Source: Asterella californica
Lineage: Eukaryota; Streptophyta; Marchantiopsida; Marchantiales; Aytoniaceae
Length of the DNA: 64,000 nt
NCBI GenBank assembly: GCA_036924285.1
Contig: JAYKYS010000009.1
Coordinates: forward strand, 9,052,001 to 9,116,000
Reading direction: 5' to 3'
The position numbers and the translations under genes are program-made. Shown here one piece after another: positions 21,691-31,958 of this stretch. The notes below the pieces were generated by a model, which saw only the letters and a list, made by a program, of their open reading frames with translations, did not search any database and was not told the origin of the DNA. The stretch's first letter is position 1; each line of letters begins with the position of its first letter.

Positions 21691-22728
21691 CTAACTTCCT
21701 AAGCCTAACTGTGCTCTAAACTCCTCTAACTGAACTTCCACGTTCGCTCGCATCTCGCCAATCTCCCTATCTACCTTCTGTCTAAGTCTAGAAAGGCGCG
21801 CTTTCACACCGTCGGGGTTCGTCTCTGCTTGCACTACCTCCGCCTTCAACGCCCGAAGAAGACCAAGCTCGTCCACATCTAGCCCCGAAGTCACGTACGC
21901 GGACAACACCGGCATCAACTTCTTCCGAAGGTCTTCGGAGTCAGTCACCTTCGTCTTCAAATCTTCATTCTCTTTTGTGAGTTCTGCAACTGTAGCCTGG
22001 AATTCGCCTCGGCTTCGCTGTAACTCGGCTACTTGGTCAGATAACTCCTTTATGCGGTCGGCGAAGCTCTTCGTCGACACCTTCAACTCTTCGTCCTTAC
22101 TGATCAAAGCAGTCCTCGCTTCTTCGCATTGACGCCGAAGATCTTCTAGCTCCTTCTCCGACTCCAACCTTATCTTCGTCGCATTCCGGGCCTCTTCGCG
22201 AAGATTGTTCTTCTCCTGCTGCCAAGTTCCCCTACTGAAATGTAACTCCGCCAACATCTCTGGAAATGTCACCTTCCGCTGCACTTCCTTCTCGTAATCC
22301 TCCTTGTTGTCTTCAAGAAGTCGGAGGATCGGGACGACTACCTCTTCGCCATAGTTCATCGCCTGCCTAAAGAGATCGACCTTGCTCAATGTTGTTCCGG
22401 CCGAAGTGCCTTCACCGCAGACAGCTTCACCTTCAATCTTTGCTCCTGAACTACTCAGGTCCACTGTTTCCTTCTTCGTGTCCTTTACCTTCTTTCGAGC
22501 CTTCGGTTTCTCCATAGGCGAAGTTGGAAGAGGCTTCTTCCTCTTGCTACGTCTCTTCTCTTCGTCTTCGACCGTTGCTTGAACAGTCGCTGCCTGCTGC
22601 TCCTCTTGAGTATCTTCGGCCATTGCCTTCGGTGAAGATCCCAGTTGCTGAATGTCTTCGGTTTGTCCCTCTTCGACCTGACGAGCGGGTGATGCAAAAT
22701 CTTGTTCTTCGTCTTCACCGAAGCCCAA
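21691..22728 (-). CDS. LTR ORF2, coiled-coil protein, 5' LTR copy
   Basis: This has 345 codons in the same frame as ORF1, after TAA and one CAG codon. The nominal first codon is TTG, and internal ATGs occur further in (for example MAEDTQEEQQ). The N-terminal 80 residues are acidic, then comes a basic patch that could be a nuclear signal. From about residue 145 a long heptad-rich coiled coil runs to the end (EARNATKIRLESEKELEDL). A homologous coiled coil lies in the A' LTR at 27889-28767. The function is unknown. A structural or RNA-binding accessory role is possible but not shown. Confidence 0.65.
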   Translation of the reverse strand: MGFGEDEEQDFASPARQVEEGQTEDIQQLGSSPKAMAEDTQEEQQAATVQATVEDEEKRRSKRKKPLPTSPMEKPKARKKVKDTKKETVDLSSSGAKIEGEAVCGEGTSAGTTLSKVDLFRQAMNYGEEVVVPILRLLEDNKEDYEKEVQRKVTFPEMLAELHFSRGTWQQEKNNLREEARNATKIRLESEKELEDLRRQCEEARTALISKDEELKVSTKSFADRIKELSDQVAELQRSRGEFQATVAELTKENEDLKTKVTDSEDLRKKLMPVLSAYVTSGLDVDELGLLRALKAEVVQAETNPDGVKARLSRLRQKVDREIGEMRANVEVQLEEFRAQLGLGS

Positions 22729-22731
22729 CTG

Positions 22732-23352
22732 TTAAGCTTTGTTCTCCTTCAGCCATCCCATACCGAAGTAGAAGATGCTGACAAATCCTCCCAGATACAC
22801 ATAGTCCTGCTTCTTAAACAGGCGTTGGACTTCATCGTGGAATATCTTCGCCCAGTAAGCTCGTCTTCCGGCGAAGAGGTGTTCGAAGAAGCATACCTTC
22901 CAAGTCGACAGGTAAGTTGTTCTTCGGGGGCTCAAAATCAGCATGATGGCCTCCGCAATCTTCCTCTTCACGGGATCCTTGTACTCGGACAACTTGTAGC
23001 CATTCGTCTGGTGCATCGGACTCTCGAAGAGCTCGCCGTAGTTCTGGTCCTCCTTGATCAAGTGCTTCATCGACGCATTGTCGAAGAGCATGTCACCCTT
23101 CGTCCCAGCTTCATCCAGCAGAACCTTCTCCCAGTTCTCGACAGTCCAGTTGCCAGGTCGCGCATATAGTTCTTTGCCTCCATGGTCTTCACACATCCGA
23201 ATCTGGCTAATGAACTTGCCAGACACCTTCGTCCAGCCTCCCAGGGTTAGGAAGCTAAGACCTATCTCCTTCAGCTTCGGCCGAAGGCGCACTAACTCCT
23301 CTTGGTCTAACTCAAAGGCTCTAATCCGCGGTAACTTCGTCGCGATAGACAT
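22732..23352 (-). CDS. LTR ORF1, 206 residues, 5' LTR copy
   Basis: It starts at the ATG of MSIATKLPRIRAF, about 190 bases after a TATA-like box. The protein looks globular: ELVRLRPKLKEIGLSFLTL, then GNWTVENWEK, then FFEHLFAGRRAYWAKIF and a hydrophobic LGGFVSIFYFGMGWL. The stop is TAA followed by CAG TTG, and ORF2 continues in the same frame. Block-by-block similarity to the A' LTR ORF at 4699-5720 shows a protein kept across two lineages. I do not recognise a named domain. It may be related to plant-transposon accessory ORFs of Tat/Ogre elements. Confidence 0.75.
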   Translation of the reverse strand: MSIATKLPRIRAFELDQEELVRLRPKLKEIGLSFLTLGGWTKVSGKFISQIRMCEDHGGKELYARPGNWTVENWEKVLLDEAGTKGDMLFDNASMKHLIKEDQNYGELFESPMHQTNGYKLSEYKDPVKRKIAEAIMLILSPRRTTYLSTWKVCFFEHLFAGRRAYWAKIFHDEVQRLFKKQDYVYLGGFVSIFYFGMGWLKENKA

Positions 23353-23542
23353 CGTGATCAGACGAAGATTGCTAACTGGCTGAGATGAACTTTGTCTAAA
23401 ACTGCTAGTCTTCGCTCAAGTTAACCTTCGCCCAAAACTGATTGTCTTCGCCTAATTTGATAATCTTCGCTCAAATTGATCGTGCGCAAGTGAGGATTAG
23501 GGTGAGCGCTAAGAGAGAATGTGAGAAATGAGTCAATTCTCC

Positions 23543-23552
23543 TAGTATATAG
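23543..23552 (-). promoter_or_regulatory. TATA-like box upstream of LTR ORF1, 5' LTR
   Basis: CTATATACTA on - is 190 bases before the ORF1 ATG, a normal distance for a core promoter plus leader. Confidence 0.5.
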
Positions 23553-23902
23553 GTCGGTTCAAACTCTCACACGTGCCGAAGTCGCCTCTGATTGGTTGTC
23601 CTCTGATCTGACAAGGGCATGCGCAATGTCATCTCGCCCACGCCGCTTATCGTTCCTGTCCCTTTCTGGGTAGGTAGTTCGTCTTCGCTCAGACCATTCG
23701 TGAAGAGAATATTCTGACGATATATGTTCTCTGGTCTTTCCTGGAAAGGTCTTCTCCCGAAGATCTTCGTCGAAGGTTCTCCTCTTCTTCCGAAGACTCT
23801 TCTTCAGAAGTCTCTTTTTTACTAAAACTAAGCTATTTCTTCTTCTACAAACTCCTATATTTCAAGCTTCTTCTATCAAAAATTGAAAAAGTGGGCTCTA
23901 CA

Positions 23903-23907
23903 GAAAC
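23903..23907. repeat. Target-site duplication GAAAC, right of element A
   Basis: This is the second copy of the 5-bp duplication at 10879-10883, exactly abutting the LTR end. Confidence 0.95.
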
Positions 23908-26030
23908 CTTGTCCAAACAAGGTTGATGCCATTCGAAGGATGAAGGAGACGTGTGGATCGGTTACTGAGGTGAGAAGGTTTCTAGGTGCATGTGTGTTTT
24001 ATCATATATGGATTCCACACTTTGCCCATGTAGCAGATCCGCTGTACAAGTTGCTGAGGAAAGGGCAAAGATTTCAGTGGCAAGAGGAGCAAAGCGAGTC
24101 TATGAGGAAGTTGAAGGATCTTTTGGCTTCACCACCAACTCTACGGAAAGTAACATATGAGTTGGACAGACCTGTCATCCTTACTGTTGATACTAGTCCT
24201 ATTGGCATTGGATGGGCTGTAGGACAAGACGATGAGGATGGAAATAGATATGTGGTGCGTTTTGGTGCTAAGGTATTAAGTTCACGTCAGAGAGACTACC
24301 CTCAGGTCAAGAGAGAGCTATGGAGGGTAGTTACTGCGATGAAAAGTGACAAAGAATACTTGATAGGAGCACCTGTGGTTGTGGAGACAGATTGTTTACC
24401 TCTCTTGGGAATGATCACTAGTTGTACAACTCCAGATATTGCTATGTTGAGGTGGATAGCATATATCAAGTCCTTGAACCCAGAGTTTAGACATATTGCA
24501 GGGAAAGACAATCCTGTGACAGATATGTTATCAAGGGCTAGGTATTACGATGAGAAGGAAATGATAGATGACCAGGAGGATGTGGGAACAGAGTTCTATT
24601 CTAGTGCTCTTGCTAGAAGAGATAGAAGCTATTTTGCAGCTCCATTGGAGTTTTTTGAGGAAACTGTGTATGATGGCGAGTGGTTGGATCTTGGGCGCTA
24701 TTTGAGTTCACTGGAAAAGCAAGAAGGCTGGTCTGATGCAGATTTCAGGAGGATCCGTAGAACAGCTTATGGGTACTTTTTACATGGAGGACATCTATGG
24801 AAGCGCCCTAAGCTACAAGGAGGTATACCGCAGCGGGTAGTATGTGACTTGGAATTGCAGCAGAAGCTGATCAAGGAGTTCCATGAGAGTTTATGGGCTG
24901 GTCATAGAGGAGTTTGGGCTACATTTGCCAAGATGAAGGAAAAGTATTGGTGGAAGGGTATGTATAAGGATGTAGTACAATTTGTTTCATCCTGTATACC
25001 TTGCCAGATGTATTCCAACGTACGTCATCGTGATGGATTGCATCCTACTTATCCTTTAGCCATTCATTACAAATGGGTAGTTGATCTGGTAACTATGCCA
25101 TTTGGACTTGGACAAATGAGGTATCTAGTCTTGGCTAGAGAAGATCTATCTAACCAAGTCGAAGGCCGTGCTCTGAGGACGAAGACCACTGCTAGTGTCT
25201 GCCGCTTTCTACTTGAAGATGTTATTTGTAGGTATGGGTGTGTGAGAAAGATCACTGCAGATAGGGACGAGCTGGATGCACAAGAAGCAGTTGAGTTCTT
25301 CAAGCGATTGGGAATCAAGTTGGCGTTAACCACTGCTTACAATCCTGAAGGGAATGGCAAGAGCGAAAGAGGTCATCCGTCAATCATCAAAGCTTTGGTA
25401 AAAGCTTGCAAGGGTAAGATCCGTGAATGGCCTAGACTGTTACCATTTGCTTTGTGGGCAGATCATACAACTCATAGTACCGTTACAGGTTACATGCCAG
25501 CAGAGTTGATACTAGGGCAAAAACCTGTGATGCCGATTGAGGAGGTTGTGCCTACTTGGAATGTTTTGCCATGGGAAGATGGTAGAAGTACGGAGGATCT
25601 CCTTGCATTAAGGATCCAGCAGTTAGAACGAAGACCTGAGGATGTTGCCAAAGCTGTGGAAAGGTTGAAGATTGCTAGAGAGAGAAACAAAGGTAGATTT
25701 GATAGAACGCATAGATTACGACCCAAACCAGTTAAGGAAGGTGATTGGGTGTTAGTCTATGATAGTAGTCTTGATAATCAGCATAGCGCTATCAGAAAGT
25801 TTTCCAAGAGATGGTTCGGACCTTATGTGGTGTTAGAAGTTTATGATAATGCCACATACTCTTTGAGAGAGTTAGATGGTGCAGTGCTCAAGATACCAGT
25901 CGCAGGGAAGAGAATCAAGCTCTTTAGAAGGAGAGGGGAGGACCGGAACATTGCAGAGCTTACTGAGGATGAAGCTGAAGACTCAATGGAGGTTGAAGAT
26001 GAATTTCAAGCTGAAGCTGAAGAGTCCTGA
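23908..26030 (+). pseudogene. Family B pol, 3' part (RNase H, integrase)
   Basis: This continues the pol frame from 10883 (Pro codon split across the insertion). It holds the end of RT, RNase H (VILTVDTSPIGIGWAVGQDD to ETDCLPLLGM) and the integrase HHCC finger (HESLWAGHRG to SSCIPCQMY). The integrase core has D in VVDLVTMP, D in ITADRDELD and E in NPEGNGKSERGH. A basic C-terminal domain and acidic tail end at TGA 26028-26030. It is fully open here, whereas copy 2 has a 1-base insertion in the middle. Confidence 0.93.
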
Positions 26031-26066
26031 TCTGGATCTGGCACGTACCGGAGGATGTGCAGGTTC

Positions 26067-26078
26067 AGAGGGGGTGGA
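26067..26078 (+). promoter_or_regulatory. Polypurine tract of family B
   Basis: AGAGGGGGTGGA directly precedes the 3' LTR. About 35 bases here (from ccggaggatg) are nearly identical to element C at 44180-44214. Confidence 0.85.
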
Positions 26079-27451
26079 TGTCGCACCATTTGGCGGCTAC
26101 ATGCTTGACTTCTACTCCGACGCTTAGGTTTGGTAGTTCTAGAAGTTAGCTCATATTACTTCTAGTCCTTTATGTATATGTTTGACACCTTTGCATACGG
26201 TGTTAACACTATTTTGAGTCCTAGTAGGCTGATACTATGTTAGTTATCTTGTTCAAGCATTTGTGCGCTTGTGCAAGTGACTTCTTACTTGTCTATGACG
26301 TTCAGTGTACATAACTTAGGGTTTCCATGCTGATAGGGGTTTGAGCTCATGGGTTGTACTTACTTGTCGCCCATGCACGCTTTCTAGCTAATTTAAGTTA
26401 TTTTTCAGGGCTATGTGTCATTTTAGGTAGTTTAAGTTATACGCTAGCACTCTAGGGGGCTTGACGTGGTAGCTTATGAGTGTAGAAAAGTTACCAGGTA
26501 GTTTAAGGCACAAAAGGACAGTCAAGTGGAGCTATGAACTCCCATTGGTCCATTTTTGTCTTTTGTAAAACTCTAAGTTTAGAAACAGAGCTCTAGAGTG
26601 GAGTTCGAGCAATTGGTGAGGTATCTTCGGAATCTGAGAACACAGGAAGAGAGAGCTCGTCGTGCCAAGCACTGTCAGTGAAAGTTTTGCTCGATTTGGA
26701 CCAATAAACAAGGAGTTATGCCCAATTGAAGTTTGGATTGTGCCAAAACTGCGTCACTTTTGTTGATTTTGGGGTTTTCGATGCCAATTGCAGCAGAATT
26801 GAGGAAATCACTTCAAAACTTCGTGGTTGCGTTCACTGTCAGGAGGGCTACGACTGTCCAAAAAGTTTCGAATCATTTGAGTAACTGAGTAATTCAGGGC
26901 GACCGCTGAAGCAGAGGGGGTCTGAAAAGCTCTTAATCTAGAGCAGCGACTTTAGAGAAGGAGATCTGGAGTTCTACAAACATTCAGGAGTCCCAACTTC
27001 ACAGGGATGTTCAGCATCCTGTAGACTTCAAATACTGTGAGAAGATTTGAAATTCATCGAGCCAATTCTCTGTTCTATGTCTGAATAGCTGTCTAGGTAC
27101 CAGAAATTGTCATAATTCTCTTATTCAGAACTTTTCTTTTCATATCTCCGTGTCAGAATTTGATCTCAGGTTGAAACTTCGTCTGTGAGTTCAGTAGTAC
27201 CTCATTTGCATGTAGGGGAAGTTTAGAGGTCTAAACCTTCATAGTTTTCCTCTCTTTGAGTGTCAAAGTTCACCGCTTAAGCCTATTACTATCAGTGAGA
27301 CCTAAATTTCGCTTTTTGAGCATATCAGAGGATCCTACACTCCTGTGTGAGTGTTTATAGCTCCTGTTGTGACCTGAAAGCCAACCTCTTGAGTAAACAA
27401 CCACAGCCAGAAGCCCGGCGCTTTCCTAGGTAGACGGATCACACTCCGACA
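26079..27451 (+). repeat. 3' LTR of family B copy 1
   Basis: It is 1373 bp, the same length and nearly the same sequence as 5721-7093. It is followed by the GCGC target duplication at 27452-27455. No gene is seen in it. Confidence 0.95.
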
Positions 27452-27455
27452 GCGC

Positions 27456-28767
27456 AAAGAGGAGAGCCGCTCCTGCCACGAGGAGTCTTCCACCCCGGAA
27501 GATGAGAAGAGTAGCTTCTTCTCGTGCGCAGAAGATGAAGGCCGTAGTGGTGGAAGAGGCTCCCTTGCCTCTGGAAGACGAAGTCGACACCCTCGAGCGA
27601 GTGGTGGGGATGAACTTGTCTTCTGCAGGAAGACGACTGGAGGAGTTCAGTGCCTACTTCCAGAAGGAGATCTAGCCCGCTATGGAGTTGCTGGAAAGGA
27701 GAGCGAGGGCACAAGAGAAGCCCTTACAGCCTGGATTCGGCCTGCGCACCTTGCTACGACAGGAAGACAGCCAGCAGAAGACGGAGTCTAGTCTCCGCTA
27801 GTCTAGTCTCCGCTAAGCTAGTCTCCGCACTACGGAGAAGCTTGCAGCCAGGTACAAGGCGGAAGCAGCCGCTTCTGCCAAGGAGTCGATGCAACTTCGG
27901 AAGAGCAACCAGGAGTTGCAGGCGCGAGTACAGCAGCGTGACCAGGAGGTTCTGCGAGTACGGGATAAGCTCATCGCCCTTGCAGAAGAGCAGACCACTT
28001 GGAAGATGCAGCGAGAAGCCACAGAAGCGCGAGCTGCAACGGAGAAGACGCAGAGGGAAGCAGCGGAGGCTCGTGCGCGGAAGATGCTAGCTCAGTCGGT
28101 AGAAGCGCTTCGGAAGAAGTTCAACTTCACCGCGGGTAAGAAGTTACTTACCTTAGCTAGGGAATGGGACAGCGGGTCCAAGACGAGGTTGGTGGAATGC
28201 AGAGATAGCATGTTCAGGTACCTGGATAGACAGATAGAAGGAGTGAAGACACTTTATGGTCTTCCCTCACTTTCGACACATGCAACCGCATCTTCCCAAG
28301 CCCCAGCACCCTCGACTGGATCCGGAATGGAGAAGGAGGAGTTCGATCTCGCTGTACACTTGGTGGTGACGGCGTTGGAAGACGAGAAGACTCCAGAAGA
28401 CGCCCCGGAAGACATGATGTCTTCTGGAAGACAGGAAGACGAGCCGTCTTCCCAGGTATTCCGCGTGGAGGAAGCGACTTCCCCGGATCCCTATGAGGTC
28501 GCCATGGTCCCTAGTACTGCATCTGTGCCTCAGAAGACCGAAGACGCACCATTCGACTCGTCTTCCCAGAAGACCATTCCGTCTTCCGAAGTCGAAGCCG
28601 AGGAAGACGCAGCCGCAGAAATAGCAGGGCCAGCGAAGACCGAGGAGAGGGAAGCTACCTCAGTGGTACCCGAGGTAAGTGCAGGGCTTCCCAGCCTATC
28701 AGAAGTCGAGGTAGTAGCTCCGGTAGGAGCAGATCATGTAGAGATTGCCACCGAGCAATCAGAGTAG
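27456..28767 (+). pseudogene. LTR-encoded ORF of element A', C-terminal coiled-coil part
   Basis: This continues the 4699-5720 frame once family B and one target copy are removed (GSAKRRAAPATRS). TAG at 27673-27675 sits where EIQPAMELL would read Gln, so it is probably CAG to TAG. Two more stops lie in a triplicated 15-base block at about 27787-27828. From about 27840 there is a clean coiled coil (MQLRKSNQELQARVQQRDQE), followed by an acidic Ser/Thr/Pro tail to TAG at 28767. It corresponds to ORF2 of family A, which shows that ORF1 and ORF2 were one frame in this lineage. Confidence 0.65.
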
Positions 28768-30391
28768 TTAGCAAACTCAATCGACACTTCCAGATTTAGT
28801 AAGATTGGACATGCTATCTTAAGGGTGGCAGTTTTCCATGTAAAAATAGTTAGGACCCCATGTGGCAGCATAGGTAGCGTAGGAGTAACACAGTGGAGGG
28901 CTAATTGGAAAGAGGGACCGCATGCATGTGAGGTGACAACCTCTTGTCAGCGCCTCTCTCTCTCTCCCTGGTGGTCGTCTCCCAAGGCAGATGGTTAAGT
29001 AGGATAGCAGGGTAGGAGAAAAGCTCTCTGAGAGCTCTATCAGTTCTGTAGAATTCGGCAGTAACTGAACATACACACCGATTCTACAGGCAGGCAGGCG
29101 AGACACATTAGAGCAGAGACAGTCTTAGCGCACTACACCCGTTGTTGGAAACATACGAATAGTCTTGGAATATACAGGAGGGGTCTGCATACTCGCACCA
29201 GCAGTGGTTCGAAGATGTAGATAGAGGTAGTGGACAGTCCAGGAACAGGGAACGGCATCCTCGTGCAGTCCTGTTGGCTGGGCTGGTGTGTCGAGGAGTA
29301 GACGCAGGAAGTAGCGGGAGTGAGCTTCCCAATGCCATTGTGACTTCTTCTCGAGGAATAGATTGTGGATTTGAGTGCAGCAGCTTCGCTCATGTCTTCT
29401 GGGTGGTGGAATGTATTGAATTCGCTCCCAATTGTGCATGGGAAGTGTTCTTCTTGAGTGGCGGTGAATGTCAACAGTTGTGGAGTGTAGCTTGACTCGT
29501 TCAGTAGAGCACTTGGGATCTACGTACGAACGGTCTTCTGGGTAAGGGATCCCAGAAGACAGAGCAGTGAGAGCAGCGAAGTGAAGAAGAAAGAAGACTT
29601 CTTCCCGCAACAGAAGACGACATCCTCGAGTAGAAGACGGTGCTACAGTACTCACGTTTGTTGTCTTCCTCCCCAAACTATTACAAGCAGGGATGGCTTG
29701 TTAGTCAGGATCCGGACTAGAAGCCTGTCGGAATCTTAATTGCTCTTTTTCATCCTGTTTTCTCTTGTTTGGATTTCTTCTTCTTCCCATCTTCCCTCAT
29801 CTTCCCCATCTTCTTATCTTCTTCTAGTGAGCTTCCGATACTTCTATTGAGCTTCCGTGAAGGTGAATGTCGTTGTAGCGCTGCAGGAAGACAACTTCCG
29901 TAGGCAGAAGCCTGGGAAGGCTACAGGGGGCATACACCCTGTGATTTATCCAACCCGTTGGAATGTGAGTGTGAGAGTAAGGTGTAACGACTGTTACTAG
30001 TCGACTTCTGCGAAGCTGGACAGCCTTCTGGAGGTGTGAGAAGACGAGCTAAACCCCCAGAAGACGAGAATCGTTTCGGGAAGACGGTATCGAGAAGATC
30101 GGAAGAAGCAACCTGGAAGCAGGAAGATCGTCTTCCCGAGCTTCTCTGTGAATAGTTGTGTGATATTTTAGTTGGTAGTTGTTTGTTTGGGTCTAGAGCA
30201 CCATTTGGCGTATCTGAAAGACGTGTTGTTTTGTGTGGTTTTGTGAGAAGATGGGATTTCTAGGCAAAACCCGTGTGTTTGTGTGTTTGAACAGATCTTA
30301 GAACTTAGAGCAACGTTACTTGTGCAAATCCTTTGTGAGAACGATATCTTGTATACTAAATGGGCAAAAGGAGAAATCTTGCGTCACTACA
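27456..30391 (+). mobile_element. 3' LTR of element A', right piece
   Basis: This is the rest of the A' LTR. The end is placed at ...GCGTCACTACA because the last 57 bases align with the family A LTR end (GTGAGAACGAT here, GTGGGAACGAT there), and because AT-rich Helentron sequence starts at once. 28768-30391 has no gene; it keeps many GAAGAC/GTCTTC motifs. Confidence 0.6.
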
Positions 30392-30392
30392 C

Positions 30393-30411
30393 GCTTGCAA
30401 TAGGATTGCGG
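30393..30411 (-). repeat. Candidate Helentron terminal hairpin
   Basis: On - GCAAT-CCT-ATTGC forms a short stem directly beside the endonuclease stop. Short hairpins near the 3' end are typical of Helitron-type elements. The stem is only 5 bp. Confidence 0.35.
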
Positions 30412-30413
30412 GG

Positions 30414-31958
30414 CTATGCATTTGTGTTCGGAGAAGAGAAGAAATCAGAAACATGAGAAGGTTTTTTATATAGAATGAAGATCGGGTCATGATCTGACCA
30501 ATAAGTTTGAAGTGATGAAGAGAGATTATTGTATTGTGGAAAATTTATCCATATATGATCTAAATGTGAATGATATTTAGTTGTTGAGTTAGAGAATGCA
30601 AAGGAGAAGTCATGATCATTCATGAAAGAGAGCAAATGTTTTGTTTGATGATTGGTGATTTCTAACATATTTATGTTAAAGTCACCTATGAGGATTGAAG
30701 GGATATTAGTAAAGTTGTTTACTAAGGTCTGATGTAACTGGCTGAGAAATTCAGTAAGAAGCATATGAGATGATTTATAAAGAGTCGTGATATTGATTAT
30801 GCGTCGAGTGTTGACGTTAAAATTAGCTGAAATAATTTCTAGAAGATTTGATCCATAAATGGTAGAAGAAGATAATTTCATAGTCGTTTTGTATAATAAT
30901 AACAAGCCTCTACAAGTATAAGTATGAATGTATTGAAATTTATTGTTATCGATAAAATATTTAACAGAATTTGGATCTTTGATTAATGTTTCGCTTAAAC
31001 ATAGAACATCTGAGAGTTGTAGTTGATGATCTGTTTTAATATCTTCATAATATTTTGGAAGAGATCTTGTGTTTAGGTATTTAACCAATGTATATGTAAG
31101 TTCTGACGTGTATAATTGTAGATCACAAATAGACATATTCCATTTTGAGATTGTGTTTAAGTGATGCATTTCTTGTTGTACTTTCTTATCGACAATAATA
31201 TGACGTTGTTGAATGGGTTTTAATAAATATAAATTATCTGGATTTTTTATTCTAGATAACGCTGTATATGTTAATCCGTGTCGATTTATATGTTTTGGAG
31301 AGAAAACCAGTTGATGCATTGTTAAACCTTGTGACCTATGGATAGTTCTTGCTGATGCTTGTTGAATTGGATACTGAGTTCTTGTAATTTTGATATCTTT
31401 GTTATATTTATTGACAAGAAATTGTTGAGAAATTTTAAATATAGGTGTCCAAGATGAATGTATACAATATGTGAACAGTGCTTTATGTTTCTGTCTAGTT
31501 AGTGTTCCTATATGACTATCAATGAACATAATCCATATAATTTGATTATTTTTATGATTTGTCGTTGACATAAAAGTACCATCACTTCCGTTTGTGAGGC
31601 CATCTTTAGTATTATAGTTGTAACATAATTCAATTAACATTTTTGTTTTTAGATGTAGAAGTTTGTGTAATCCGCCAGTATCTTTAGGATTGTCTGAAAT
31701 TTTGAAATGAGTTGATACAGAAGAAGGGATATGATCAACACACTCAAATAAATATTGTTGGCCTTCACTAATAGAAAATATATAATGATTATGATTTTTT
31801 GTATCATTGTTTGTATAAAATAGATGAGGGAATGAAGATATATTGATATTAGATTTGATAAAAGACAAATTTAGATATTCAAGATCCATTGATGTTTGTC
31901 TGTTGATACGAATACGATTTAAAATATCTATAAATTTAGTATTATTTTGTCGCATAGG
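30414..31958 (-). pseudogene. Helentron helicase C-terminal part plus endonuclease
   Basis: This continues the 34280 frame after a single TAG at 31959-31961, where PMRQNNTKF follows. The first part has helicase motif VI-type sequence (HRSQGLTMHQL, YTALSRIKNPDNLYLL). From about residue 300 it is an endonuclease/exonuclease/phosphatase fold: LCLSETLIKD, SILIGDFNINML, LDHIWINF and a final SDHDPIFI, which are the GDFN and SDH motifs. A fused nuclease of this type is the hallmark of Helentrons rather than canonical plant Helitrons. It ends at TAG, 30414-30416. Confidence 0.85.

Larger units (their letters stand above)
10884..23902 (-). mobile_element. Family A Ty3/gypsy retrotransposon, near-intact, 13.0 kb
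   Basis: Reading on -: 5' LTR 23902-20762, PBS, gag-pro 20672-16923, UAG, pol to 14082, PPT, 3' LTR 14043-10884. The LTRs are about 3.1 kb and begin TGTAGAGCCCAC on the coding strand, ending GTTGTTACA. A perfect 5-bp target duplication flanks it. By eye the LTRs differ by only a few substitutions plus an 18-bp and a 1-bp indel, so insertion is recent. All core domains are open, making it possibly active. Unusually, each LTR holds two reading frames. Confidence 0.96.
20762..23902 (-). repeat. 5' LTR of family A element (3141 bp)
   Basis: This is a direct repeat of 10884-14043. On - it starts TGTAGAGCCCAC at 23902 and ends GTTGTTACA at 20762. It holds, in order, a TATA-like box, ORF1, ORF2 and a second TATA box. 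CTTCG/CGAAG pentamers are very dense throughout. Confidence 0.96.
5721..27451 (+). mobile_element. Family B Ty3/gypsy retrotransposon, copy 1 (split by nested element A)
   Basis: This is a complete element on +: 5' LTR 5721-7093, PBS, gag-pro 7170-9542, pol 9494-10883 plus 23908-26030, PPT, 3' LTR 26079-27451. Each LTR is 1373 bp, starts TGTCG and ends CGACA. Target duplication GCGC is at 5717-5720 and 27452-27455; a fifth base A is ambiguous with the LTR end. Without the 13-kb family A insertion the element is about 8.7 kb. It is disabled by three in-frame TAG codons and by the insertion in pol. Confidence 0.93.

Noticed and set aside
29108..29676. Overlapping - frames of 76-183 residues
   Set aside because: Arg/Ser/His-rich, mutually overlapping in different frames, with no homology. 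They sit in the GAAGAC-rich LTR and look like composition artefacts.
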